Of a stretch of DNA of 64,000 nucleotides, positions 22,456-35,548 are shown piece after piece (the stretch's first letter is position 1; each line of letters opens with the position of its first letter). The notes beneath the pieces are model-generated. The model did no database searches. It was not told the origin of the DNA and saw only the letters and a list, made by a program, of their open reading frames with translations. The translations under genes and the position numbers were made by a program. This DNA comes from Scortum barcoo (taxonomy: Eukaryota > Chordata > Actinopteri > Centrarchiformes > Terapontidae). The stretch is taken from NCBI GenBank assembly GCA_023238725.1, contig CM041538.1, positions 2,820,182 through 2,884,181 of the forward strand, written 5' to 3'.

Positions 22456-25400
22456 CCTGCGGCACAGTATCTCAGACAGTCCAGCACTTTCTTTGTTATC
22501 TGCTCTCCATGTGGGGGAAAAGCATCCCACCTTCTTTATTATCATCAGGCAATGATAAGGACGGCCCTGACTACTCATCTCTGCACAAAGGCAAGCTGAT
22601 ACCTCCAGGCTGTGTGTGTGTGTGTGCGCACATGTCTGAGGCCATGTCTTTAAGCCTAAAATCACCAGGGGGTATCTTTTCCTTTTATTCTCTTGCGAGA
22701 TAATATTGTTGGTGTGATTTCGTTGAGGTTTTGAGATATCGGCTGTAGCTCACCTCAGTACAATGGAGCTCAATGGCATTTGGGTGGTGGCATTCAAAGC
22801 GCCAAAAACGGACTGAAAAGAGCAGTTGCTGCAGGCTTTTTCATTCAAATATAAAGGCATGGTTTCTCAAAATAAACCACGTACCTCGCTGTTCAGCTCC
22901 ATCCTCCTGTGTGGAGAGAAACAGTGTGGCGTAAGCGTGCGTCCACAAGAAGAAGATCACGTTGACATGCTTAACAGTGAGGTGTGTGTATCTTCATTAG
23001 CTGGGCTTTCATGAAGCAGTTACAATATGTGACATAATAACAGATAACAGCATTCTGGAAAATACATCCTTCCACAAAAGAGTGAAATAAGAATATTTCT
23101 ACCGCTCTGATGTTTGTATGTATGGACTGAGAGCCAAGAGGAGATTGGTTTAGCAGGGAGGAAATGGCTGTCTTGGTTCTCTACAAAGGTTTAAAAAAGA
23201 AATTGTTTTTCTTTCACATAAGATGGACTCTCCTGTCAAACGATGTGGAAACGATGGAAATTCTGTCAGATTAGATATGTGTAAATTTTTTTTTTTAATA
23301 GTGTAAAATACCCCAAAATATTTCCCACAGTGTGACAGACGATGTAAACGAAGCACCTTTCACGTATCACAGAACTGCAGACACTGTAAGAATCCACTTC
23401 CTTTGGAGAGCTGTTGGGAGTGTTTGAGTTTGTCCCTGGAGTGATGTCAGTGGAGGACAGTTGATTCTTTGTTGTGCTAATTAAAACTCGATGTAACACT
23501 GTAGATTGGGAGTTAAAAAAAACAAAAAACAAAACAAACAAACAACAACAAATGTGTGGCCAAAAACTTCGGTGAGCGATTCCTCTGGGGATATAGGGTT
23601 TTCCAGTTGTTTGTTTTATGAACACAGAAGAGCGAGTTTTAAAGCATGAGCAAATATTCAATTAAGAGAAAGTTGAAATTTGTGTACTAATTTTGACGTG
23701 TGGTGTGTGTGAGTCTGTTGGAGAGGCATCACTGCGTTATCATACTGCTACATGACTACTGTGATGATGGCGACCAGGCAGCTATCAATATCAACCTTTA
23801 CCTTCCTTATTAATTCATAATGCTGCTTCATGTCACTGCATGGTAATTAAGAGAAAAAGGCCTCATCAAATGTGTTTAAGTATGAAACACAAAAAGAAAA
23901 AGAGCATACTGTGAGAAAACCAAACAATCTAGAATTCAAAAATGTCAACTTGCCTTTCACTCCTGTGGCATTTGTTTTAGATTATGTGGTTTCTCTAGCT
24001 GAAGTTGAGGTTATCTCTCTCTCTACTCGCTGCATATCTCTCTTTTTTTTTCACAATTTCCAGGTCACAGAAATGCTGTCTTGGCTATCCTCAAATTTCT
24101 GCCTTATATTTTGTGTGTATTACAGCCACAATGTGATTTGGAGAGAAGGTGGAACAATCGTATATGAAGAGAAGAACATTTAAAAGACAGTCTTCCGGTG
24201 CAGGTAGGATGTCACCTGGCATTTTAGTTGAAGTAATGATCATTCTGTCCAAGAGGCCCCATTTACACTTGTCAGTTAAAATATCTCCAATTCAGATAAT
24301 TTCCAGATGCATTTAAATGCATTTTTGTTTCTGCTTACAGGTGTCTCCATCATTCAGTGACGAATTTTCTTTCCTCTCCTGCACCAGATAGTGGTGATGC
24401 ACCTTAAGCTCCACAGTAACTGCCACACAATTGTAGTAGACTATTAATTTCTGCTAAAATCTGTTAATCTGGCCAAACACTATCACACAACACTAGCCCT
24501 TTTTTTTAGGTATGTAAACTGAGTGTTGGTGGTGTTTTACAAAAATTTAAGCCAGGTATAAATGAAAGCATTCCTGTAGGACTCAGTGTCTTCACTGATT
24601 AAGGCAGTGCACCTGCTGCACTGATAAGCTCGGCTACAGATTAGTTTCATAAAGGTTCAGACTCTTTTTTTTTTTTTTTTTTAGACCTAACAAGTGGCCA
24701 GACTTGTGATAGAAGTGCACTGTATGTTTATGGGCTGCATAAAGAATTGCCTGAATTTGTGAATCTAACCATGCACCTCTGAATATTGCCATGCGGGTAC
24801 AACGTATTGAAAGACACTTTTCTGTAAAGTGTCTGATTTCGATCTCACTTCAGTCCACACTGACTGAACAATTTGCTTTTTCTTCCTATACTGTTTCTAT
24901 AGATTGTATGAAATTGGCTTGACAATCAGATGGAAACATAACTGTCTTTCTCGCTGCTTTTCTCTGTCTCGCTGTAAATTGCTGCCTTCAACCGTGAGCT
25001 GTAGGCAAGAGGTAAAAGGGAGCAAATAAGCTCTGAAATACCGACTTCTTGGTAAAACACACTCGCCGTGACCTTTAGTTAACGGACAAATTGAGCCGCG
25101 GCCGGAGCACACTTCCGACTCTTGAGTGAACACTGTTGAGAACTGTGAGGGAGTGTGTGTGTGTGTGTATGAACATTACTGTGTACCACTGTATAGGAGT
25201 TGGGGATGTTTGAGGCAAATTTCTCAAATTTACTTATTTTTCTTAGGTTTATTTCAATTCCTTTTTAAATGTTATGCTTTTTGCTGTGTGAGAGATTCTT
25301 CTGGGTTTGCCGGCACCAAAAGGAATGAGTTGTTTGTTTCATTATCTCTGAGCAACTTGCAGACATTTGCAGTCAGCCAGTGACCTTTGCTTCTGATTCA

Positions 25401-25402
<2 letters not shown>

Positions 25403-25432
<30 letters not shown>
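25403..25432. repeat. (TG)n microsatellite
   Basis: About 14 perfect TG units. Confidence 0.95.
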
Positions 25433-25435
<3 letters not shown>

Positions 25436-27194
25436 TGTTTTGAGAGAGAGATTACAAGAATAAGCATACAATGCAATAAGTCAGAACATGATTCAATCTG
25501 AATGTTGTTTCATCTTTATTTCCAGGTACGTATTAGAAAATATTAAGCTGTGTTTATGTGTTTGATATATGTGTGCTCGAGGAAAGTGTGTTATGCACGT
25601 TACCATGAAGATTTATAGATGTCATGGTAGCAGGGAAGATCACTTTACTGATCACCAGTCCGGCAAATTTTAGCTTTGAATAACATGAATAAGTTTGCAG
25701 TGTCAACTTTTTCTGAAACCATCACAGTTGTATACCTCATTAGAAATCACTGGAATTGATAAAAACTATTTGTCCCATGAAGGAGCTGGCTATAGTAAGT
25801 TTAGGAGACCTCAATTAAGTGTTTATCCTTAATTGTCAATGGTTGCAGGTATAAAATGGTCAAAAACGTGTATGAAGTGTGACCATGTATTTAGCATCAT
25901 GGAAGTTCTCACAATTATTAATGTGGTGTTCCAGATAAACAGAAAAGTTAAATATATATTGCACAATATATTCAGGATTTGGAGGGATTCTTGTATGAGA
26001 ACTAATCTGAAGAGGACACTTCCTCTGCCACCCAACTGAAGAAATAGCTGCGTTGGGATTCAAGTATTTTGGACCCATCAAGGGACAGTCACAGTCTCTC
26101 AAGGTTCTCTACACAAGAGATCTAAAATCTTTCAGAACTGAACACCTAAAATCTGCATATAGCAGCCAAGATGTTCTTGGTTGTGATAAAGAGTCGAAGT
26201 CTTCCCACAAAATGAATGTTTATATTGAGGTAATTTGTAATAATCCTAAAATGTTCTTTTTTTCTTTTCCAGTACAGTAAGTAAAAAAAACTGATTAGAC
26301 AATCTACCTTGTGGTACATGGCTTCAGTCCCACAGCATGTGGTATCCCGATATGAGAGCTCTACACAATAGTAAAGAAAGTCCACTTCTGTCACAATAGG
26401 TCTCTCAGGTGACTTGACAAGGCTGTTACACATGTATCATAAGAGGAAGAAGACTAGAACAAAATAAATATCAACACTTTTATATCCATATTACTGTTAA
26501 AAAGAATTGAAGGTCCGCTGTTTTATTGTTGCAGCAAAATTGTCCTTTTGTTTTGCGTAACAATCAAACCTCCTTATTTAGGTTGAGACTATAATGCTTT
26601 AATAGGTTTCTCCTCCAAAACACTGATGTCCTTTCACTACTTTGCAAAAGGGAGCTGTGGAGTGAGGAGCAGAAATTATACCAGTCTACTTCTAGGTTAC
26701 CTTTGTTGTAGGAGTAAATGTATGGAAGCTAAGAACAGCTATGCTTGCAATTATTATTATTTATGTATTTATTTTTAGTAATTAAAGGTATATTTCTCAA
26801 GATGACTCTCAAGAAACTTTAGTTTATCACAAGAAAGTGACCTTTGTTTTCTCAAGGTCACAGGATCAATATGGAGAAATGAAAAATGAGTGTCTGGTTC
26901 ATTTGATCACTCCTAAATCTCAGCCTTAAAGATTCCTGTCACGACTGCTGGGAGAAGATCCATGACTGAATGGTAATGTGTAGTTTTGTTTGTTTCAGTT
27001 TCTTCATTAGAGCAGACAGTCCCATTTTACAGCAGCCAAAGATGAGAGGCTGACCACCTCCCATCTCTCCGCTTCAGCCAGGAGCTGCTCAAATAAACCA
27101 CATTATAATGAAAAAAAGACTTTTTTAAGGCTATCCGGTTAGCAGTGAAAAAGCCCACCCACTGAACATAGTGACGCTCACAGCATCTCCACAA

Positions 27195-27450
27195 AGCCTA
27201 CAGACACCTCTTAACTGTAAACTGACATTTTGAGAATGGTTTGATTATGTCATTATCTTGAAATAACAAAGATAATTTTTCTCGAGATAATAAGTTAAAT
27301 TTACTTGCGATCTCCAGATAACGGCATTTAAAAAACATCCTTTCAAGCATGGCCTTTCTCAGCTTCCGTATAAAAGACAGCTTGTGAATAAACATGTTTT
27401 CCTTGAACATATAATTACTGCTGGCGCCTGTTGTTGGTTGTCATCGTGAC
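27195..27450. repeat. Possible dispersed repeat with TTATCTCGAGATAA-type motifs
   Basis: Contains CATTATCTTGAAATAAC, TTCTCGAGATAATAAG, CGATCTCCAGATAACGG and then CATGGCCTTTCTCAGCTTCC. This succession of partial palindromes around CTCGAGATAA resembles a fish repeat I recall, but no borders are visible. Confidence 0.35.
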
Positions 27451-30400
27451 AGAGTGGTGGCCACTTTTTACATCTCTGTTTTGTCATACATGCTCACTAC
27501 ATACTCGCTGCCCTCAGTGCTTCCTGTACATGCTGAGCTGCAGTCAGTATGCCGAAGGAATACAGGAGAGGCTGCTGCGGAGCTGTGGAGCTCGTCTGAT
27601 TTGTTCTTAAGACAGTACTGAGTGCTTGTTAACCTGTTAACCTGTGGGTACTGTTTCTGCTGTCTGTAGACTTTAGAGAGACTCACCACGACAGCTTGGT
27701 TGATGGTTGGACATCTGACATCTGTCTGCTTGTAGTTTGAACTGTAATCTTTCATTTAAATTTCAATACTTATTTATTTTCTGTAAAATAACATAGCATG
27801 AACACAGTTAAAACAATAAGTTAAGTATTAATTCTTGATTAAGTTATTGCTTATAAGTTATTATATATAAGTTATCAGCTTTACGTGGCCTACACCTTAA
27901 TGATTTTGAAGGAAAATAAATCACTTTGCTTCTATTTCATACCTGCACATCCTGTTCTTGTGCCATGGGCTATTGTGGTCTGAAACACTGAATAATTGAA
28001 AACTCAAAATACTCAGTAGTTTGATGCTTTTAGGGGTCTGAAACTGGGTATACTAAGGTAACACAACACTTGAATTTCCTGACACTAAACAAAACAATAA
28101 AGCTTCAAGACATTAAAATGCTCCAAAGAGCTGAGGGTGATAATTCTCTCTGCTGCAAGCAATACTTTTCACATTAAATGTACAGAGTAGATGTATTGTT
28201 GATGTCGAGATATTGATTAGAGAAGCTTTAATTCGTTGTTATGGAGTGTGTATATTTTTAGACCCTGGAGATTCAAGAAGACATTCAGATAATCAGATAA
28301 TCTTTAGGTGCATCTATACTTGGAAGTATCACATACTGGCTACAGTGTTTCCTGCCATGAGCTTTGAAATAAGGAAGCATTCAGCCAATTGAGATGCTGC
28401 AAAGAGATTAGAACAGATTCCCTCTGCTTCTGTATTTCTTAACCTGCTCTCTGTTTTTAATCTTTATGATCTTGTAATTCCTGAGGTCAGACATGGACCT
28501 CCCAAAGTCAGGCTGTCTTCTTTAAACATACTATTATAACTAATAATAACAGAAGTGCTCAGACAATTTTCAGGAATGCCTTTCAGGACACGTTGTCAGG
28601 TTAATGTCACAGTATGGTGTCATAGCTCTGCTAATCCCTCACTTAGTATAGCCAGTTTTGCAAAATTTTTTTTTTTTTTGAAAAACTTGGTGTGGGTACT
28701 TGGTGTGTGCTGAGTGTCAGTCCCTGAGATGAAGCATGTAATTATACTTCAAAGGAAATGGAAGAGAGTGTGCAAATGTAGCACACTTGTCTATGTGACA
28801 GCACACACTGTCATGTGTGACAACATGCCCTGACACAGAGCAGGATGTGAAGCGGTCTTTATCAGTAATAACTTCAACTTCTTGTAAATTATTAGGTCTT
28901 AAAAATGCCATTTTTAGAGAACGCATAATCTAATTTTTAATTTTTTGTATTTTTATGTATGCCAGGCTGCTAAGACACACAACCGTGTAAAAGGTGGCAG
29001 TTACTTTCAGTCCCATGTATTCTTGTAGAAGCTGCTCACGATGGCTGCTGACAAATTAAATCACAGCAAATGTCTTAGCATGCATGATATGAGTCAAGTC
29101 ATCCAGGGCATGCAGTACTTCCAAACAAATGTTACAAACATGCGCACACATGTATACACATACACTGATCAAAGACCACTTTGTGTCCATTTCCCTCCTT
29201 CCAAGCAGCTCCTCTCCTCCCCAGTCAATTTGACAAATCCATTAGGGATCCATTACACAGACTTTATGAAAAGCAGCTGCATTATTTGTCTCCCAGCACT
29301 GAGAGGAGCATCATAAATAAACCCAGTGATGGCAGTGATTAGCACTACAGTGTATTTTGTGTGTGAGCATGTGCCTGGATGTGTCCTGTATGATCCTGTG
29401 AAATTTCTGTTGTAATTCTCTTGAATTCGTTGTGTCATCACAAAGAGTATCTAATTTTACATCACACTGTAGTTATAAGACTGAAGTTATTCAGTATTTT
29501 TTCACCAAAATTAGTACAGCAGCAGCAGACCATTGATGAGTGAAGTGACTTCACACTACACACTACACTGAAAACAGTGACATCATTTAATACTATTGAA
29601 ATTCTACTCTTTTTTTTTTTAGACTTTGTAGACGTTCCCTCATTTGTCCAGCTTTGAGAACTGCTCTTTTAGATGAAAATGAGGTTGCAGCTCGTTACCT
29701 TACTGCAATTGGGATTTCACTTATGAGTTACTGATCCTGGATGTTTGAATCTAATAATATACTTTCTCTTCTCTCTGCTTAATTGTGTCACATAAATGAA
29801 GTACCTCTCCATCACCATGAAGCTCTATCATGTTATTGTCTGACTGACTACCATCTGTTCTCTTTGTGCCCTTTTGCAGCCAAGCCAACATGACTGTAAG
29901 GTTTGCGTAACGGTCACATAGACTAGCTGCCAAAAGGGAAAACAAGCAGGCAAAAACAGGAATGGGTAAGCATCACGTAGTTCCCCCTGGGTAAAGCAGT
30001 TTATTAAGGGCCATTATAAATTGCCCAGAGAAGCTGGTATGGAGAGGGCAGGAGCACAAGACGAAGTCACAGTACACCAAAGAGTAAAATTTTAGTTCAT
30101 GCACTGGTCATATGTATCCCTCTGTGGTTGTGATGGTCATATACCTCATATACTCAATATTTGGTGTATTATCTGTTTATTTACTCCGCCATTTTTTTAA
30201 CTGTCATTTACCTAGATTTATTAAAACCATTATGATGCAAGATTTTGAATTTACACGACCTTCTACTGTCTACCGAATTAAAGCTGCTTCATGTATGCTT
30301 TGTATATTTGCATAGCCCATTCATTTATAAATATCTTTGCGTAAATTTATAAATATCTTTGCGTATCTTTGTTCAGTTTGATCTGGTGCTTTTCTTTGAG

Positions 30401-32642
30401 CTGATATTCTCTCTTGTGGATTTAAATGCATGTCTACAGAAGCTTTAGTCACCTTCAGATGGCTTTAAAAAACACACAAAAACAACAACAAAACAAATAA
30501 ACAAAACAGTGCCCTGACCTTCATGCTCTATGGTCACTTGCCCTACCTTATCTGGCTGATGCTGATCAGATCCATATGGTACACGAGAAAAGGGTGTTTT
30601 TTTCATTTCTATCTGGATACAGAAAGGTTACGTTTTCATGAGCAGCATGCATCCATCCGGCACTTTTGTTCTGAGGCACGTGGTTAGAGTCACTGTTGGA
30701 CCAAAATGAACTCACACGTTCTATGATAAGGTTTTTTATTGCATGTTAATGGATCCCACAAGAAGGGTCTAAGGTTCTTTACCCATTGTAAGCATTAGGA
30801 GCTGTTCTCACTGCAGGGTGAGGCACGTGGCACTTTCATGAATGAACTTACTCACTGATTTGGTGACAAGAGACCAGTGAATGCAAAATAAAATATTAAT
30901 CAGTACACAGGAGGAGACTGATTATGTGGCTTTAAGTGTAGAAGCTGCTGATGGTTACGGTGACACTGGCTTACATTCTGTGTACAATTCATTATTCCTA
31001 CAATGTGTGTGAATGCAGATGGTTAAGTTTTTAGCTTGGGTAATTTAAACTACTTGCAAAAAGGTCTTGGTCATAGCAAAGGCATATTACATGCCCATCC
31101 ACCCGTCACTGAGTGGCTTCACCATCACTGCTGCTCAATGTAGTGTGAACTTGTGGAGCTCAGTGTATCGCTGTTCAGTTTGATCCTTGCAACATGACAG
31201 GAAACGATGTGACAAACTGGGAATTGAGTCTTGGTGGTTCATACAGAGCCTATCTCAATGGTAGACACACACACACACACACACACAGATGGTACAGATG
31301 GCACCAGCCTGTGCTACGTGCTGTGAAAAAAAACGGGATCCCAGATGATAAGTGGCGTTCTGCTGGGTACCAGAACTGCACTGCCAAGTTGGCTCACACA
31401 CTTAGATGCACCGTAACCCATTCAAGTAGACACATACACACAAACTATCTCTGTGCATGAAAATGGGGAAAAAATGACACGTCAGATGTGAATTGATAAA
31501 TAATAGTCTGGCAGGTGGAAAATTGAGATTTCTCTAAAAACTGAGAAGTGGCATTCTAAAACCAGGCAATCTCACCTCGCTGGTGTTGAAAAGACCTGCC
31601 ACAACAGGAAGCGCGTATTAGGTAAGCTGACAAGCTGTCACAAAACTCATCTTAGCTGCACTTAATGTACAAAGAGGAGAGGCCTAAAGGTGCGCCTTCT
31701 TGCCACATTATTTAAAGATGTGTTTTCATCTTTATGAGGCTACTCCCAACTGAGTCCCTCACAAGCTCCCCAGCTGACGTCCAGATGTTTTATCATTTTT
31801 TTTCCTTCCCCCTTGCCTTGCCCTTCAGCTCCATCAAAGTCCCTGCCTTCCACTCATATGCCACATACTATTACAGTTCTTCCAAAATAATGTCAAATGT
31901 ACACCTCCCTCAGGGACTTTCTTGATGCTTTTTCTTAACTTGACAAATAGCTTGAGTCAGATGTTGTGCTACAGTTAGCAGTGATTGAGCACCAATCAAA
32001 TGTGTACAAAGTACAAAAGTAGAAAACTTCACATCGCATGGTGTATACATGGTCTTTTACAGGTTTCATTTTCATTACAAAAATGGTACACAGAGATGTG
32101 GAAATATTAAGAATGACAAATTTAAGATATTTGCAATACTATTAACCAAAAAATCACGATACTTTTCAGGTCAGAAAGAGCATTTAGTTTCCTCCAGCTT
32201 CTTGCTTTGGTGGCCTGCAACTTTACTTTATTTATTTTGTCTCAGTCATCCACATCAACCTAGGTTTCAAGCAATAACTGAGCAATTTTCCACGAAAAAA
32301 AAGCTCTTCCAAATCCACTGTACACATCGTGCCCAGCGTCACAAAGTCAGTGCTGGTTACAGAGCCAGGACAGTCACTTCACATTATGACACTCAAGTCT
32401 AATTTGGCATTGAAAACAAAACCTTAACTGAAAAAGGAAACAAACAAAAAAGACATTAAAATATCTGATGTTTCTGATAAAGAATGAATGTAGCACACTT
32501 GTTCAGTTCTTGGTCTGTATTTTATTTTTCTTTTTTCTGCTGCCACTACCTTCCCAGTCACAGTGGTTTTCAGATTGAAATTTTCGGTCACCGTTTTGAC
32601 GTAGAAGGTAGAGCTTTGAGAGGAGGGGACAAGAACAGTGTG
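27451..32642. other. Long non-coding stretch
   Basis: No recognisable gene or transposon. Minor features: a direct repeat GTTAACCTGTTAACCT near 27628-27643, T-runs near 28668 and 29610, the 22-bp tandem at 30323-30365, A-rich 30470-30510, and (CA)n 31265-31288. 29215-29330 is a compact block that could be conserved non-coding DNA. Confidence 0.5.
30323..30365 (+). repeat. 22-bp tandem duplication
   Basis: Two perfect copies of ATTTATAAATATCTTTGCGTA (30323-30343 and 30345-30365) separated by one A. Confidence 0.95.
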
Positions 32643-32805
32643 ATTTCCATATAATCTGCATACTAAGGAGTGAACGTCACTTTTCCTCCTGGGAATTCCA
32701 GATGAACTCATGGAAGCCATTGCCGTAGGTGTGCGGCCATGCCTGAGGCTTCAGAGCCTATGACGGGTTATTGTTCTCTTCTTAGTATGCAGATTATATG
32801 GAAAT
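32643..32805. repeat. Perfect 25-bp inverted repeat with 113-bp spacer
   Basis: Arms 32643-32667 and 32781-32805 are perfect reverse complements (ATTTCCATATAATCTGCATACTAAG and its complement). The pairing continues inward imperfectly for about eight more bases (6 of 8 match). No clear target duplication lies outside the arms. It could be a small MITE, an inverted local duplication or an RNA hairpin. Confidence 0.92.
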
Positions 32806-33119
32806 AATATCATCCCTGTCCCTTCCTCTCACCCCCACCTACACACACACATACATATACACAGACATCAAGACAGCGAAGGAGAAATGAAACTGAAAAC
32901 TGTCATATAAAATAATTTATAGACCAAAGTCACTGGAAAAAAAAAAATGATATGAAAAATAATCATAAGATTGTCATAGAGAAACGTGTGTAATTGTAAA
33001 AAAAAATATCTAAATGAAATAAGGTTCCAAGTGCATGCTAAAAAAAAAACAAAAAGCAGGCTTATTAAATTCAGTGTTTATTGGAAGCTTGTTATTTTTT
33101 TACGGCCTGTTTAATTGTT
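32806..33119. other. A-rich non-coding spacer
   Basis: Several A runs (32938-32948, 32998-33006 and 33040-33049) and nothing else recognised. Confidence 0.5.
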
Positions 33120-33350
33120 CTGTAGAACTTGTTTCAGTGCCAGCACAGTTTCAATGCCAAAATCGAAAGTCAAATCACCGTCCTGGCTCCAAAGCTTGTG
33201 AATGTAGTTGAGCATTTAACAGCTAAAGAGCCAGTTATTTCTCTCAGCAGTTGGTGGAGACCAAAGCAGAGCAAAGAGAGTGATTTGACTCATTATCAGG
33301 TGAGCAGAAACACAATGATAATGTTGTTCCACATCTGCAGAATGTAAAAG
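33120..33350 (+). repeat. Possible diverged teleost repeat
   Basis: The segment with GGAGACCAAAGCAGAGC, AAAGAGAGTG and ATTATCAGGTGAGCAGAAACAC resembles a dispersed fish repeat (usual form with CATCAGGTGGACAGAAACAC). The open frame 33129-33347 across it has no recognised product. Confidence 0.35.
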
Positions 33351-35020
33351 TAATGAACTTGGCTAACATTTGCCATTACCACTAAGGGAATTACATCAAT
33401 GCTATGCTTACATATTTGTGCTGCCCCAAAGTGAAAGGACGATATAAAACATTCCTTATCAAGTGTACTTATGATCTGAAAGATGTGTGCAGTCTTTGTG
33501 TTGGTTTCATCCTCCTTATCTCATTGTCCCTGAGTAAGATCCTGGTAGTGGGTGATGGGGTGCGCTGCTAACTGCTACATTGCTGGTATATTGATACCAC
33601 AGAAATTTCTTAATCAAAAAATAAACATCAACATCATATTTCTCATATCATGGATTGAAAGTGTATTGTACTTTCATCAGTTGAACCTACAACACCAACA
33701 GAGGGTGTTTCAAGAATTAAAATGAAGAATATAACACAAGCTGCTGGCATGTAAGCAACACATACAATAGCCACAGGTGAAATGGTGGCATATTCTATTA
33801 AAAATATGGAAATTGTAGCTTCTTAAGTCAATACAAGGAATGTGTAACTTTTCTTGGGCAACCATCACACACACTGCAAAAATGACATTAAATTCTATAT
33901 CATGTCACTAATTACACAGTTGCATTCAGCTCTGTGTTCCTGTCTGTTTATCTCATCTAGCTGATTACATTAATTACCGTACAATCACAATGTTTGTGTG
34001 AAGCAGTTCTAATGAGTAGCACTTAAGCCATACTGTAATATGATTATGGTTAGATGCATTTCTACAGTGTCATAATGATGCCTTGTGATGCTTTTGAAAA
34101 GACAAGTCAACTTCTAATGTTTTCTAATTTGATTATTTTATTGGAAGCGAGGTTGAGTTCAGCACTTATAACACACGTTTGCTGTGTTGGAGACTGTGCT
34201 GTTTCCTGTTGAGGGCTTAAACAACTTTGCTCTTTTCTCTTTCCCTTTGTGTGTACTTGGTATTCTTCCAGCTTCTCTTTGTCCTGCTGCAGAGTTCAGG
34301 ACCTCTGACATCAGATTTATTAGACTGTCAGTGGACTCAGCAGTACCTGCTTTGATACCTGAAGCTCACTTTGTGTGTGTGTGTGTGTGTGTTTTATTGC
34401 GCTGTGCATAGGTGCTGTTGTGTAAATAAATAGATGTGTGTGTGTGTGTGTGTCTGTGTGTGTGGAATGGGTGGGTGGAGAATAATTGCATGTGTGTGTG
34501 TGCTGCCCACAGCTGGCCTCTTGGTGTGTAATCAGCACCTGTACCTGAGAGTGGGAGTCACAGGTCAGGGATTGGTGCTTTAAGCTGCTCTGTTCTCCCA
34601 CCAACACCACTGACACAACCAGTGGATTAAGCCATAGTCATCCCAAGGACACAAACTCTTACTTATACTACGTCTGTGTTGGTCTTCCCATTAGGTCTGT
34701 GCTGTGGATTCCACACACACAAAGTTCGCACAGTATTTTTTTTACCCTTTGTTTACCAGTGGCTCTGGGTGCATTGGGATTTTAGGTCTACAAACATTGG
34801 CACAGCTGCTCAGGAGACAGTCTCATAGGTTGACTAAACCATCAGTGATGGCACAGAAAAGCACATTTATCAGTTGTAGGAATGTCACAGTTTCTCTTTA
34901 ATATACCAGAGACTCCACAGTGTTTGCATCAAGTCTGACACGGTCGGTGTGGGCAGTGGGATCCTTGGGGACCAGAAATCCCCCAGGAGAGGAAAGTTTA
35001 AGTTTTTGGGGAAAATAATG
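33351..35020. other. Non-coding stretch with GT microsatellites
   Basis: AT-rich, then (GT)n at 34373-34391 and 34434-34463. Nothing else recognised. Confidence 0.5.
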
Positions 35021-35339
35021 TTGGGCTGCGGTGATTATCTTGTTGCCTCTGTGGCCCAAACCACGAAAAACATAAGATAATGAAGCAAGCAACATTTCAG
35101 CTGCTATTAAATAAGCAGCTTCTGCAACCAACAGCAATTTTATATATAATTTTATATTATATAGATTTTTTGTCCCATATTTTTCAGGACTGTTGGATTG
35201 GATCATATTACAGTTGTTAATGTAGGCCTTTTTGGCTATGATTTTGATTGTGATATCAAAGATGCAAATTAGAACATGATGTTGTGATATTGTTGCAGAA
35301 CACACACACTTTACACACACACACGCACACACACACATG

Positions 35340-35370
<31 letters not shown>

Positions 35371-35548
35371 TTTTTGAATAGAGGAGGCAGTGCCATTAAA
35401 TAGAATTTTTAATGATAAATTTTTAAATAAAATGTTCACTTGCTTTTATAAACCACCCAATAAGCCATAAGTTGGATCAGTGGCTTTTACATCACAATGT
35501 TACGATGGAGGAGAGGTCATTATTCGATCGGCGATCTGCTCAGCCCTA
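35021..35548. mobile_element. Possible hAT-like element interrupted by a CA array
   Basis: The right end CAGCCCTA (35541-35548) reads inward as TAGGGCTGAGCAGATCG, a common start of fish hAT repeats. The possible left end TTGGGCTGCGGTGATT at 35021 is weaker. No 8-bp target duplication was found, so one or both ends may be wrong. The interior has ATTTTGATTGTGATATC-type sequence and the CA array. Confidence 0.33.
35291..35366. repeat. Compound (CA)n microsatellite
   Basis: Several CA runs separated by CTTTA, CG and TG. The minus-strand frame 34898-35362 is opened by it and is not a gene. Confidence 0.95.

Larger units (their letters stand above)
19801..27194. other. Long non-coding stretch with simple repeats
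   Basis: No transposon or exon recognised in about 7.4 kb. Simple repeats: (TTGTG)n 20019-20043, (GA)n 20589-20606, (TG)n 21907-21924, purine/G-rich 22380-22455, A-rich 23515-23550, T18 at 24664-24682, (GT)n 25150-25168 and (TG)n 25403-25432. The longer frames, such as 22216-22665 minus, run through the C/T-rich complement of the purine tract. Confidence 0.55.

Noticed and set aside
22216..22665. 149-codon minus-strand frame
   Set aside because: Serine/proline-rich only because it crosses the purine tract complement; no recognised features.
34898..35362. 154-codon minus-strand frame
   Set aside because: It opens inside the CA array, and the rest matches no protein.
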